64,000 nucleotides of DNA from Plantibacter elymi (nom. nud.) (lineage in GTDB: Bacteria; Actinomycetota; Actinomycetes; Actinomycetales; Microbacteriaceae): positions 496,001-560,000 of the forward strand of contig NZ_FXWJ01000002.1 in NCBI RefSeq assembly GCF_900177795.1, read 5' to 3'. A program made the position numbers and the translations under genes. Below are positions 15,719-25,279 of the stretch, in pieces. The notes under the pieces are model-generated. The model was not told the origin of the DNA, did no database searches, and saw only the letters and a list, made by a program, of their open reading frames with translations. The first letter of the stretch is position 1; each line of letters opens with the position of its first letter.

Positions 15719-18142
15719 TCACCCACCACGTTCCGACCAGACGCGGAACCCGCCGCCGTCCCCCGGGCCGAGGACGATGGTCCCCGACTCGTCCGTGCGG
15801 AGGACCTCGGCCCCGGCGGCCTCGTACAGCTCGAGCGCTGAGCGCGTCGGATGCCCGTAGCCGTTGTCGGCCCCGACGGAGACGAGCGCAACGGTCGCAC
15901 CGACCCGGCGCGCCAGGCGGTCGCTCTGATCGGCGGAACCGTGATGCGACACCTTGACGATGTCGACCGCGTCCCCGAGCGCGTGCCGACCGAGCAGCCG
16001 GTCTTGCGCTTCCTCACCGAGGTCGCCGAGCAGCAGCACCGATGCGGCGAGGAGGTCGAACCGGACCACCACGCTCGCGTCGTTCCCCGGTTCGACACCG
16101 CCTGCCGCGGGGTCCGGCCACAGGACTCGCCACGGCGCCGCCCTCTCTGGATCCCCCAGCACCCCCTGGTCCCCGGCGCCGGCCTGTCGCACCTCCGCAC
16201 CGGCCGCTCGGAGCACTCGGGCGACGCGCTCGTCCTCCGGATCGTCGATCGGCCCGAGCAGCACCTCGTCGACCATCCCGACGACCGCGTCGAGGCCTCC
16301 GACGTGGTCGAGGTCGTAATGGGTGAGGACGAGCAGCTCGATGCGGGACACCCCGAGTTCGTCCAAGCACGCGCGGAGCGGTTCGGGGTCGGGCCCGACG
16401 TCGACCAAGGCGATGGCGGCGCCCTGTCGCAGGAGGACCGCGTCGCCCTGACCGACGTCGCAGGCGGCGACGATCCAGTCGCCCGGCCGGTGCAGGGCCG
16501 GGCCGAGTCCGTCACCGACCGCCCGACCGCACAGTGCCACGAGCGCCACGACCACCGCCACGCCGATCGTCGTCGACCACTTCTGGGGCAGGTCCCGACG
16601 GAACAGCAGGAGTGTGGCGATCAGGACCGTCGGCAGGGCGACGAGCACGACGCCCAGCGGCCCCTCCGGCCACGGCACCCTCGCGGCAGGGACGCCCTCG
16701 AACCATTGCGCCACCGCGGCGATCCACGTCGCCGGCACCCAACCGAGCCACGCGACGAGCATCGCGAGTGGTGGTGCGAACGGGACCAGCAGGCAGGCGA
16801 GCAGCCCGAGCATGGTCGCGGGCGCGGCGGCCGGACCGGCGAGCAGGTTAGCTGGGACACCGCCGAGCTGGATCGCGGGGTCGAGGAGGACGAGCATCGG
16901 CTGGCAAGCGAGCTGGGCGGCTGCCGGGATCGCGATGAGGGCCGCTATCCCCCGCGGCAGCCATCTGCCGAGTACATCCGTCAGCGGTCCGCTGAGCAGC
17001 AGGAGGCCGGCGGTCGCGAGCACCGAGAGCCCGAACCCGTACTGTCCGGCCAGCCAGGGGTCGGCGACGAGGAGGACGACCACCGCCAACGAGAGCGCGG
17101 CGAGGCCACGGATCGGCCGCCCGAAGCCGCCCATCACCAGGACGAAGGCGGCCATGAGTGCCGCCCGTTGCACGCTCGGTTGGGGCGTCACGAGGACCAC
17201 GAAGGCGACGAGGCACAGCAGGGCACAGGCGATCCTGAGCTTCCGCCCACCGCCGAGTGCCGCGACCGCGGTGCTGACGAGCCACACGATGACCGCACAG
17301 TTCGCGCCGGACACGGCCGTCAGATGCGAGAGCGAACTGCGCTGCATCGACTCCGTGACCGCGTCACTCACCTGGCTGACATCGCCGATCGCGAGGCCGG
17401 GCAGCAGCTCCCCACCCGGCCCAGGCAGGTCGGACGCGAGCCCGACGAGGCCGGAACGGAGCGACGCCGACCAGTCGAGGATCGCCGGCGGCTCCTCCAG
17501 CAGCTCGGGTTCCTCCCGTGCGAAGAGCAGCGCTGCCCGCGCATCACCCGGCGCGTTCCACCGGAGGGAGGCGTCGACGCGCCAGCGCTCACCGATCCTC
17601 GGCGCCCGATCCGCCGGGACCGGCGCGAAGACGAGGACCGGGACCGAGAGTCCCTCCAGGGCTCCCCCGTCGTCCGAGACCGTCACAAGGTCGGCTGCGA
17701 ACCGAACCGTGGGTGCAGCAGTGACCGACCCGCTAGGAACCGCGTCACCGGTCACCACGACCTCGGCATGCACGGGAGCGTTCCCGAGCGCTTGCAGCGC
17801 CTCCGGCTGCCGGTCAAGGGCGCGTGCGCCGATCGACGCGGCGACCGTGCCGAACAGCGCCGCGGAGCACGCGCAGAGCAGGAGTGTCGTGATGACGACA
17901 GACCCTGTCCGACGCTCCCCGCGGCGACGCTCCACGAGGCGACGCCGGACGACCGTGCTGCACCCGAGGCAGGCGGAGGCGACGAGGAACGCGACCAGTG
18001 CCGTACCCCAGGCCAGCGTCGGAGCCGCGCAGCAGACGGCAGCACCGACCCAGGTGACCGCCGCCGGGATGAGCAGGCGTGGGAACCGCATCGCTCGCTC
18101 ATCGCGCCCGGATGTCGGTCCGGAGGCCTCGTGTGTGGTCAC
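15719..18142 (-). CDS. comEC: ComEC/Rec2 DNA-uptake channel protein with metallo-beta-lactamase domain
   Basis: An 807-residue integral membrane protein. It has N-terminal membrane helices, a soluble OB-like domain at about residues 90-210, a Competence domain with many helices (about 240-520), and a C-terminal metallo-beta-lactamase-like domain beginning GDWIVAACDVGQGDAVLL. The metal motif THYDLDHVGG is intact. It would carry single-stranded DNA across the membrane. The GTG at 18142 overlaps the comEA stop by four bases (GTGA); an ATG at 18091 is an alternative start. Normal length, with no frameshift. Confidence 0.93.
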   Translation of the reverse strand: MTTHEASGPTSGRDERAMRFPRLLIPAAVTWVGAAVCCAAPTLAWGTALVAFLVASACLGCSTVVRRRLVERRRGERRTGSVVITTLLLCACSAALFGTVAASIGARALDRQPEALQALGNAPVHAEVVVTGDAVPSGSVTAAPTVRFAADLVTVSDDGGALEGLSVPVLVFAPVPADRAPRIGERWRVDASLRWNAPGDARAALLFAREEPELLEEPPAILDWSASLRSGLVGLASDLPGPGGELLPGLAIGDVSQVSDAVTESMQRSSLSHLTAVSGANCAVIVWLVSTAVAALGGGRKLRIACALLCLVAFVVLVTPQPSVQRAALMAAFVLVMGGFGRPIRGLAALSLAVVVLLVADPWLAGQYGFGLSVLATAGLLLLSGPLTDVLGRWLPRGIAALIAIPAAAQLACQPMLVLLDPAIQLGGVPANLLAGPAAAPATMLGLLACLLVPFAPPLAMLVAWLGWVPATWIAAVAQWFEGVPAARVPWPEGPLGVVLVALPTVLIATLLLFRRDLPQKWSTTIGVAVVVALVALCGRAVGDGLGPALHRPGDWIVAACDVGQGDAVLLRQGAAIALVDVGPDPEPLRACLDELGVSRIELLVLTHYDLDHVGGLDAVVGMVDEVLLGPIDDPEDERVARVLRAAGAEVRQAGAGDQGVLGDPERAAPWRVLWPDPAAGGVEPGNDASVVVRFDLLAASVLLLGDLGEEAQDRLLGRHALGDAVDIVKVSHHGSADQSDRLARRVGATVALVSVGADNGYGHPTRSALELYEAAGAEVLRTDESGTIVLGPGDGGGFRVWSERGG

Positions 18143-18840
18143 ACCGTCGCCGCCGCGCGAAGCCCCTCGAGGGTCTTCGCGCCGATGCCTTCGACCGCGC
18201 TGAGGTCGTCGAGGGTGGCGAACGGGCCGTTCGTCTCCCGCCAGGCGACGATGCGTGCGGCCAGGGCCTCTCCGATCCGCGGGAGTGCGGTGAGTTCGGC
18301 CGCGGAGGCCGTGTTCACGTTGACGAGCTGCGAGCCGGACGGACTCCCGGCAGCCGACCCGTTCGCGCCTCCGCCAGGTGGCACCTCGCCGACCACGGGG
18401 ACGTACAGCTGCTCGCCGTCGTTCACGAACCGTGCGAGGTTCACGGCACTGGTGTCCGCTTCCGGCAGGGCGCCGCCGGCGGATGCCACCGCATCGAACG
18501 CACGTGATCCGTCCGGCAGCCGGTAGACACCAGGGGCCGCGACCGCTCCGAGCACGTGGATGAAGAGCTCCCCCGTCGCCGAGCCGGCAGGTGCGGTCGC
18601 TCCCGGTGTCGCGACAGGCATGGGGCTCCCCTCAGCCGACAACTCCGCCCCACCGATGGTCCGCACCGCCCCGCCTGAGCTGAACAGCGAGACGAGGATG
18701 GCGACCACGAGCGCCGCGATCACCAGCACCACGACGGCCCCGGCACGGAACTCCGGGCGCGGTAGCTCACCGAGCAGACGGCGCGTCGACGAACGCGTGG
18801 ATGGCACCGGGCGGGACGTGGGTTCCGGTTCGATGGTCAT
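18139..18840 (-). CDS. comEA: ComEA-type DNA-binding competence protein
   Basis: A 233-residue protein with one membrane anchor (residues about 33-55), an SLBB domain (about 90-150, with FIHVLGAVAAPGVYRLPDGSR) and a C-terminal double helix-hairpin-helix DNA-binding domain (about 170-232, beginning VNVNTASAAELTALPRIG). It would bind incoming DNA outside the membrane and pass it to ComEC. The ATG at 18840 follows a TAGCGT box by six bases, suggesting a leaderless mRNA. The intergenic stretch upstream (18853-19005) holds nothing else I can recognise. Confidence 0.93.
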   Translation of the reverse strand: MTIEPEPTSRPVPSTRSSTRRLLGELPRPEFRAGAVVVLVIAALVVAILVSLFSSGGAVRTIGGAELSAEGSPMPVATPGATAPAGSATGELFIHVLGAVAAPGVYRLPDGSRAFDAVASAGGALPEADTSAVNLARFVNDGEQLYVPVVGEVPPGGGANGSAAGSPSGSQLVNVNTASAAELTALPRIGEALAARIVAWRETNGPFATLDDLSAVEGIGAKTLEGLRAAATV

Positions 18841-18846
18841 CCTCGA

Positions 18847-18852
18847 ACGCTA
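18847..18852 (-). promoter_or_regulatory. -10 box for leaderless comEA transcript
   Basis: TAGCGT on the minus strand, six bases before the comEA ATG. No purine-rich ribosome site fits between them other than GAGG touching the start codon. Confidence 0.5.
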
Positions 18853-19005
18853 CGAGCCCGGACACCCCGAACCACACGCTCGCCGTCGCCACGGACACCG
18901 AAACCACCACGACCGCACCTGTGGAGCGCGTTCGCCTGGGATGCAGGATTCAGTCAGTTCGCCCAGCGCCTCGGTGTTGACCGGTCGTCTTGCGATCACG
19001 GGCGG

Positions 19006-19425
19006 TCAGGCCGTTCTGGCTGGCTCGTCCCGCTCCCGTGTCGAAGATCGCGCGAACCAGATCCACAGCGGGCGAGCCGTGGCGAGGATGAGCACCGCGA
19101 ACAGGCTCTGACTGATGACGCCGAACCACGAGAGTCCGCCGAGCAGAACGAAGACGGACCAGTTCACGGCGATGTCGGCGACGATCACCGCTATGCCGAG
19201 CACGATGCCGGCGCGCCGTCGAAGGATGATCAGCACCGCGGTGATGGGGTCCAAGACCGTGAGCGTCACCCAGAACAGCCGGACGCCGGGCGGGAAGCCG
19301 CCGTAGACGTCCACTCCCCCGAGGATCAGATCCGCGGTGTGCGTGGTCGTTCCGATCAGGAAGCCGATCACCCACAGGATCTGGAACACGCGGAGCGTTC
19401 GTACTGATGGGGCGAGAGCGATCAC
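19006..19425 (-). CDS. Small four-helix membrane protein, unknown
   Basis: A 139-residue protein with four hydrophobic segments, at about residues 12-32, 47-66, 73-92 and 95-115, and a charged C-terminal tail. I recognise no family motif. The GTG at 19425 lies six bases after a TAGCAT box (19432-19437), which supports a leaderless start and that this frame is real. It has the same codon bias as its neighbours. It is monocistronic between leuS and comEA with about 150 bases on either side. Confidence 0.65.
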   Translation of the reverse strand: MIALAPSVRTLRVFQILWVIGFLIGTTTHTADLILGGVDVYGGFPPGVRLFWVTLTVLDPITAVLIILRRRAGIVLGIAVIVADIAVNWSVFVLLGGLSWFGVISQSLFAVLILATARPLWIWFARSSTRERDEPARTA

Positions 19426-19431
19426 CCGGTC

Positions 19432-19437
19432 ATGCTA
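19432..19437 (-). promoter_or_regulatory. -10 box for leaderless transcript of the small membrane protein
   Basis: TAGCAT, six bases before the GTG. Upstream lie the dyads GGCAACC/GGTTGCC (19451-19457 and 19481-19487) and the imperfect GC-rich hairpin at about 19546-19570, which may end the leuS transcript. Confidence 0.45.
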
Positions 19438-19578
19438 CCGAGGAAGCACCGGCAACCGCTCGGGACCCGATCTGAGAACGGGTTGCCTTGGGCTGGGACA
19501 CGTGGTCCGACTCGATGGTCGTGCCCGAGCGCTCCGAACGTGTTCGGGACGGGCCACCAGGGCCCGCCCCCAACCGCG

Positions 19579-22140
19579 TCAGCCCTTCGTGGCGATGCTC
19601 ACCACACGCGGGGCACGCACCACGACGTTGACGATCTCGCGATCGCCCACGGAACGCTGCACGGCCGCACTCGCGCGTGCGAGCTGCTCCAGCTCCTCGC
19701 CGGAGATCTTCGGCGACACCTCGAGCCGGTCGCGGACCTTGCCGTCGACCTGGACCACCGCGGTCACCTGGTCCTCGACCAACAGCGACCGGTCGGCCTT
19801 CCGCCACGGCACCAGCGAGATCGACGGCTGGTAGCCGAGCTTGGCCCACATGTCCTCGGCGGTGAACGGTGCGAAGAGGTCGAGCGCCATGGCCGTCACC
19901 TCGGCGGACTCGCGCACGGCGGGGTCGCCCGCGCCGGGCCCGGCGTCGATCGCCTTGCGCGTCGCGTTGACGAGCTCCATGAGCCGTGCCACGACGACAT
20001 TGAACTTGCCCGCCTCGATGAGGCCGGGAGCCTCCGCGAGGAAGTGATGCGTGACCTTCCGCAGCTTCTCGTCGCCGTCCTTCCAGGCGACGTCGGGCGA
20101 GCTCGTGACGTCGTGCGCGACCCGCCAGGCGCGAGCCAGGAACTTGGCCGAACCGGCCGGCGAGACGTCCGCCCAGTCGATGTCGTCCTCCGGAGGACCG
20201 GCGAACGCCATCGTGACGCGCAAGGCGTCGGCGCCGTACGACCGCAGCTCCTGGGCGAACTCCACCAGGTTGCCCTTGCTCTTGCTCATCTTCGAACCGT
20301 CGAGGATGACCATGCCCTGGTTGAGGAGCGCGCTGAAGGGCTCGGTGAAGCCGACCTTGCCGAGGTCGAACAGGACCTTCGTGATGAACCGCGAGTAGAG
20401 CAGGTGCAGGATCGCGTGCTCGACACCGCCGACGTACTGGTCGACCGGCGCCCACTTGTCGGCCTCCTTCGGGTCGAACGCGATCTCGTCGGAGGTCGGG
20501 TTCAGGAACCGGAGGAAGTACCACGAGCTGTCGACGAAGGTGTCCATCGTGTCGGAGTCGCGCTTCGCAGGCTTCCCGCACGACGGGCAGTCCACGTTGA
20601 TCCAGTCCTCAGCCGCCGCGAGCGGGCTCATGCCCTTCGGACGCAGGTCGAGACCCGCGGCATCCGGCAGCCGCACGGGGAGCTGGTCCTCGGGGACCGG
20701 CACCTCGCCACAGGCGTCGCAGTGGATGATCGGGATCGGCGTGCCCCAGTAGCGCTGCCGCGAGATCAGCCAGTCGCGGAGACGGTAGTTCTTCGTCTTC
20801 GCGCCGAGGCCGCTCGATGCGAGCGCAGCCGTGACCTTCGGGATCGCGTTCGCCTTGCTCAGGCCGTCGAAGGGGCCGGAGTTCGTCAGGCGACCGTCGC
20901 CCGTCAGCGCGACACCCGTCTTGGCGGGATCGATCGACGGGAGGTCCTCCGGCAGCTCACCGTCGACGATGATCGGGATGGCACCGGTGACGGGCTGGGT
21001 GGTGTCCACCACGACGCGCACGGGCAGGTCGAACGCCCGCGCGAAGTCGAGGTCGCGCTGGTCGTGCGCGGGGACCGCCATGATCGCCCCGTGACCGTAG
21101 TCGGCCAGGACGTAGTCGGCCGCCCAGATCGGCAGGCGCTCGCCACTCAGCGGGTTGATCGCGTAGCGCTCGAGGAACACGCCGGTCTTCTGGCGGTCGG
21201 TCGCGAGCCGCGCGATCTCGCTCTCACCCTTGACGCTGTCGAGGTAGGCCTGGAAGCGTCCCTTGACCTCGTCGGAGGTGTCGGCGACGAGCTCGGCTGC
21301 GAGCTCCGAGTCGGGCGCCACGACCATGAACGTCACGCCGTACAGCGTGTCGGGGCGGGTCGTGTACACGGAGACCGGCTCGGCACGACCCTCGATGGAG
21401 AACGAGACGTCCGCACCGTTGGATCGACCGATCCAGTTCCGCTGCATGCTGAGGACCTTGGCCGGCCAGGTGCCCTCGAGCTGGTTGAGGTCGTCGATCA
21501 GGCGGTCCGCGTAGTCGGTGATGCGGAAGTACCACTGGGTGAGCTTCTTCTTCGTCACCTCGGCGCCGCAGCGCTCGCAGTGTCCGTCGACGACCTGCTC
21601 GTTGGCGAGCACGGTCTGGTCGTTCGGGCACCAGTTGACGGGGCTCGCCTTGCGGTACGCGAGGCCCTTCTCGAACAGCTGGAGGAACAGCCACTGGTTC
21701 CACCGGTAGTACTCGGGGTCGCTCGTGTGCAGCTCGCGGTCCCAGTCGAAGGAGGGGCCGTACTGGCGGAAGCTGGCCTTCTGCTGCGCGATGTTCGCGT
21801 AGGTCCACTCGCGCGGGTCGACGCCGCGCTGGATGGCCGCGTTCTCGGCGGGGAGACCGAACGAGTCCCAGCCGATCGGGTGCAGGACGTTGAAGCCCTG
21901 GTGACGCCAGTACCGCGCGACGATGTCGCCGAAGCCGAACGCCTCGGCGTGACCCATGTGCAGGTCGCCCGAGGGGTACGGGAACATGTCGAGCACGTAC
22001 TTGCGCGGACGTTTGTCGGCAGGATCGCCCGCTGCGAAGGGCTTCAGCTCGTCCCAGACGGGAAGCCACTTCTCCTGGATCGCCTGGAAGTCGTACCGCT
22101 CGCCGTCTCGGCGGTCGTCGGTGTTGCGCTCGTCTGACAC
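19579..22140 (-). CDS. leuS: Leucyl-tRNA synthetase
   Basis: An 853-residue class I synthetase. HMGH, the HIGH-type motif, is at residues 61-64. The CP1 editing domain contains the TTRPDTLYG threonine-rich block, and the KMSKS loop appears as [10 protein letters not shown]. The C-terminal anticodon-binding and [13 protein letters not shown]-type domain is complete. The GTG at 22140 gives the expected MSDERN.. lead-in; the frame stays open upstream without homology. In the 116-base gap before it lies a perfect hairpin GGAGCGC/GCGCTCC (22222-22228 with 22235-22241) of unknown role. Confidence 0.96.
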   Translation of the reverse strand: MSDERNTDDRRDGERYDFQAIQEKWLPVWDELKPFAAGDPADKRPRKYVLDMFPYPSGDLHMGHAEAFGFGDIVARYWRHQGFNVLHPIGWDSFGLPAENAAIQRGVDPREWTYANIAQQKASFRQYGPSFDWDRELHTSDPEYYRWNQWLFLQLFEKGLAYRKASPVNWCPNDQTVLANEQVVDGHCERCGAEVTKKKLTQWYFRITDYADRLIDDLNQLEGTWPAKVLSMQRNWIGRSNGADVSFSIEGRAEPVSVYTTRPDTLYGVTFMVVAPDSELAAELVADTSDEVKGRFQAYLDSVKGESEIARLATDRQKTGVFLERYAINPLSGERLPIWAADYVLADYGHGAIMAVPAHDQRDLDFARAFDLPVRVVVDTTQPVTGAIPIIVDGELPEDLPSIDPAKTGVALTGDGRLTNSGPFDGLSKANAIPKVTAALASSGLGAKTKNYRLRDWLISRQRYWGTPIPIIHCDACGEVPVPEDQLPVRLPDAAGLDLRPKGMSPLAAAEDWINVDCPSCGKPAKRDSDTMDTFVDSSWYFLRFLNPTSDEIAFDPKEADKWAPVDQYVGGVEHAILHLLYSRFITKVLFDLGKVGFTEPFSALLNQGMVILDGSKMSKSKGNLVEFAQELRSYGADALRVTMAFAGPPEDDIDWADVSPAGSAKFLARAWRVAHDVTSSPDVAWKDGDEKLRKVTHHFLAEAPGLIEAGKFNVVVARLMELVNATRKAIDAGPGAGDPAVRESAEVTAMALDLFAPFTAEDMWAKLGYQPSISLVPWRKADRSLLVEDQVTAVVQVDGKVRDRLEVSPKISGEELEQLARASAAVQRSVGDREIVNVVVRAPRVVSIATKG

Positions 22141-22256
22141 GTCACTCTCAATCACTGCAGGTGCTGGGGGTGGAATCCCGTGGGTTGCTCGCACGGCGCT
22201 CGGCCGCAGGATGGACGGGCTGGAGCGCACGACGGCGCTCCGTCCAACGGTCAAGC

Positions 22257-23609
22257 CTACCGGGATTCGGCAGGCGGACGTCCGACGCCGAGTGCCGCCA
22301 GCGGGGCCGCCGCCTTGGTCCACGTCTCCTCGAGCTCCTCCCGGGCGTCGGACAGCGCCGTGATGCCACCCCCCGTGCCGATCGACGCACCCTGCGGATC
22401 GATCACGATCGAGCGGATGACCATGGCGAGGTCCATCGATCCGTCCGCGGACAGCAGGCCGAAGGCGCCGGCGTACACCCCGCGCGCGCCCGCTTCGAGG
22501 TCGTACAGCAGCTCCATCGCCCGGCGTTTCGGGGCCCCGGTCATCGATCCGGCCGGGAATGCGACCTCGACGACGTCGAGCGCGTCCAGCCCTGCGCGCA
22601 ACCGTCCTTCGACGGTGCTGACGAGTTGGTGCACCTGTGGGTAGCTCTCGACGTGATGGAGCGCCGTGACCGCAACGGAGCCCAGCTCGCAGACTCTGGA
22701 GAGGTCGTTCCGCATCAGATCGACGATCATGAGGTTCTCCGCGCGCTCCTTGGGACTCGCGAGCAGATCGGCGCGCTGACGGGCGTCCTCCTCGGGATCG
22801 GCACCTCTCGGCCGGGTCCCCTTGATCGGCTTCGTCCGGACGCGGCCGTCGGCCGAGACCTCGAGGAACTGCTCCGGAGACGCGCTCGCGAGACTGATCG
22901 AACCGAACCGGAGGAAACCGCCGTGGTGCGTGGGGCTCGTCCTGCGCAGCCGGAGATAGGTCGCAAGCGGGTCGTGGACCCCGTCGACGCGCAGGTGGTT
23001 CGTCAGGCACAGCTGATAGGCGTCCCCGCGGGTGATGTGCTCCTGGCACCGCTCGACGAGCCGCACGTACGCGGCATCACTGTGACGGGGCGCGCAAGCC
23101 CCGCCGGCCGCCTCGGCCGCGGGAGGAGGCTCGGTCGCCGTACTCAATCGCTCGACGGTCGTCGCGATCCAGTCGGGATCGTCCGACGAGACCGTCACCG
23201 TCCGCGCCGCATGGTCGAACCGCACCTGGTCGTCGAGGCGCAGGAAGAGCGCATCCGGGGAGGCGGCCGCGTGTGCCGGAACCCCGACGAGCCCCGCCCC
23301 CGACTCGTAGCCGAACCACCCGACCCAATCGCCGGGCTCGTCGTGCGCGCGCACGGTGCGGAGGGCGTCGAGCATCGTCGTCCGGTCGATGGAGGCGGCG
23401 ACCGGGGTGACGCGCTCCACAGTGCCGAGCCGGACGTCCGCCACGAGGCGTTCCGTCCCGCGTCCGATGAGGCTGACGCCGGTCCGGGCGCCCTGTCCCG
23501 AATCCAACCAGGCTGCCCAGGGCTCGTCGGCGAAGACGCGTCGGTAGACGTCCTCCGGGTCCGACCAGGCCGGGAGGACGACCCGCCGGCGTGCTCCGGT
23601 GGATCGCAT
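22257..23609 (-). CDS. pabB: Aminodeoxychorismate synthase component I-like chorismate-binding enzyme
   Basis: A 450-residue chorismate-binding enzyme. The active-site block [25 protein letters not shown] and [17 protein letters not shown] are all intact. The lysine in PIKGT favours aminodeoxychorismate synthase over anthranilate synthase. It would aminate chorismate toward p-aminobenzoate and folate; no glutaminase subunit (pabA) or lyase (pabC) is adjacent. The ATG at 23609 overlaps the cydC stop by one base (TGATG), so this folate gene is the last gene of the cytochrome bd operon. Its TAG stop is part of a TAGGCT box facing leuS. Confidence 0.85.
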   Translation of the reverse strand: MRSTGARRRVVLPAWSDPEDVYRRVFADEPWAAWLDSGQGARTGVSLIGRGTERLVADVRLGTVERVTPVAASIDRTTMLDALRTVRAHDEPGDWVGWFGYESGAGLVGVPAHAAASPDALFLRLDDQVRFDHAARTVTVSSDDPDWIATTVERLSTATEPPPAAEAAGGACAPRHSDAAYVRLVERCQEHITRGDAYQLCLTNHLRVDGVHDPLATYLRLRRTSPTHHGGFLRFGSISLASASPEQFLEVSADGRVRTKPIKGTRPRGADPEEDARQRADLLASPKERAENLMIVDLMRNDLSRVCELGSVAVTALHHVESYPQVHQLVSTVEGRLRAGLDALDVVEVAFPAGSMTGAPKRRAMELLYDLEAGARGVYAGAFGLLSADGSMDLAMVIRSIVIDPQGASIGTGGGITALSDAREELEETWTKAAAPLAALGVGRPPAESR

Positions 23610-25279
23610 CAGCCGACGGCCGCGATCGGCGGCGCGACGATCCGGAGGCGACCGGTCACGAGGCTGTCGGGAACCGGCGTGTGCGAGATCACGATGACCG
23701 CACGACCCTCGGATCCCGCGACACCGAGCAGGTCCTCGAGCAGGGCGGTCGCGCGCTCGGGATCGACGTTGGCGGTCGGCTCGTCGAGCACGAGCACGGG
23801 GAACTCGCGGAGGAGCGCACGGGCGAGGGCGATGCGTTGCGCCTGCCCTCCAGATACGAGCGCGCCGTGCTCCCCCACCGGGCGGTCGAGTCCACCGCGT
23901 TCGGCGAGCCAGGACGAGAGCCCGACCCGCTCCAGCACGGCCTCCAGCTCAGCGTCGTCGGCCGTGTCCCTGGCGAAGAGGAGGTTCTGGCGGATGTCCG
24001 CGTCGAAGAGGAACGGACGCTGCTCGACGAGCCCGACCGACTCGCGCAACGTGTCCGGGCGGAGGTCGCGTGCCTCGACGCCGCCGACGCGGTACCCACC
24101 CTCGTACTCGAGGAAGCGGACGAGAGCGTGCGCCAGCGTGGTCTTCCCGGCTCCACTGTCGCCTTCGACGAGCAGCCGGTCGCCGGCCGACAGCCGGAAG
24201 CTGATCGGTGCGAGCGCCGCCGCCGTACTCCCGGGCCACCGTGCGCTGAGGTGCTCCGCCTCGAGCATGACGCCGTCGAAGGTCGGCGTGAGGATGCTTC
24301 CACTGTCCTCGTCCGGGATCTCGCGTGGGCGCTCGCTCGGGACCGCGTCCGCCACGCGCTCGGCACTCGCGACCGCTTCCCGCCAGGCCCCGAACGCGAG
24401 GGGCACCATCGCGCAGACCTCGAACACGGCGAGCGGGACGAGGACGATCACGGTGAGCGCGGGGCCGCCGATCGTTCCCGGCGCCGGCATGCCTGCCCAG
24501 AGCGCCGCGACGACGGACGCCCCGGAGGCCAGGGAGAGAACGGCGCCGGCAACCCCGGCGCCCGCGGCCCGCCGCACCATTGCGCGCGTGAGTGCCGCGT
24601 CGGCATGTTCGATCCGTGCCCGTGCGGCGTCGACCGCACCGTAAGCGGTCAGCACGTCGAGACCGGTCACGAGCTCGAGCAGGGCTTCCGACAGCGCACC
24701 GCGCAGCGGCGCGAGTTCGCGTTCGGCGCGGGCCGCCACCCGGCTCACGAGCAACCACGAGACGAGGAACGCCGCGATGAGGCAGACCGCGAGCGCGATC
24801 CCGGCGGCCGGGAGCAGCGCGGTCGTGAGGATGACGGAGGCTCCGGCGACGACACCCGACACCACCAGTGGTTGGACGACCCGCAACGGCACGTTCTGCA
24901 GCTCGTCCACATCGGTCACCAGGCGGGTGAGGAGGTCGCCCCGGCCGGTGAGCTGCAGTCCGTCGGGAGCCACCGGGATGACGCGTTCGATGATGCCGGA
25001 GCGCAGCTGCGCCAATTGACGGAATGCAGCGTCGTGACTGAGCAGGCGTTCGAGGTAGCGGAACGACGCCCGGGCCAGCGCGAACGCGCGCACCCCGACG
25101 ACGGCGACACCCAGCTCGACGATCGAGGGCTGCTCGGCGGCCTTCGTGATGAGGAACGCGCTCGAAGCGAGGAGGGCGACGGCGGCCCCCGCGGAGAGGA
25201 TCCCGGCGAGGAGACCAGGGACGAAACGGCGCGCCGGCGGCTGCGCCAGTCGGATGATCTGTCGGACGCGCTCATCCAT
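23609..25279 (-). CDS. cydC: ABC transporter CydC, cytochrome bd assembly
   Basis: A 556-residue fused permease-ATPase, half of the CydDC heterodimer needed for cytochrome bd assembly through heme/thiol export. Six membrane helices span residues 1-310. The nucleotide-binding domain carries Walker A GDSGAGKTT near 372, signature VSGGQAQRIALARALL, Walker B PVLVLDEPTANVD and switch ISHTP. Its start overlaps the cydD stop by eight bases, as expected for a heterodimer made in equal amounts. Confidence 0.93.
   Translation of the reverse strand: MDERVRQIIRLAQPPARRFVPGLLAGILSAGAAVALLASSAFLITKAAEQPSIVELGVAVVGVRAFALARASFRYLERLLSHDAAFRQLAQLRSGIIERVIPVAPDGLQLTGRGDLLTRLVTDVDELQNVPLRVVQPLVVSGVVAGASVILTTALLPAAGIALAVCLIAAFLVSWLLVSRVAARAERELAPLRGALSEALLELVTGLDVLTAYGAVDAARARIEHADAALTRAMVRRAAGAGVAGAVLSLASGASVVAALWAGMPAPGTIGGPALTVIVLVPLAVFEVCAMVPLAFGAWREAVASAERVADAVPSERPREIPDEDSGSILTPTFDGVMLEAEHLSARWPGSTAAALAPISFRLSAGDRLLVEGDSGAGKTTLAHALVRFLEYEGGYRVGGVEARDLRPDTLRESVGLVEQRPFLFDADIRQNLLFARDTADDAELEAVLERVGLSSWLAERGGLDRPVGEHGALVSGGQAQRIALARALLREFPVLVLDEPTANVDPERATALLEDLLGVAGSEGRAVIVISHTPVPDSLVTGRLRIVAPPIAAVG

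Noticed and set aside
22141-23049. N-terminal extension of the leuS frame up to 23049.
   Set aside because: It has no LeuS homology and overlaps pabB in another frame; GTG 22140 gives the normal length.
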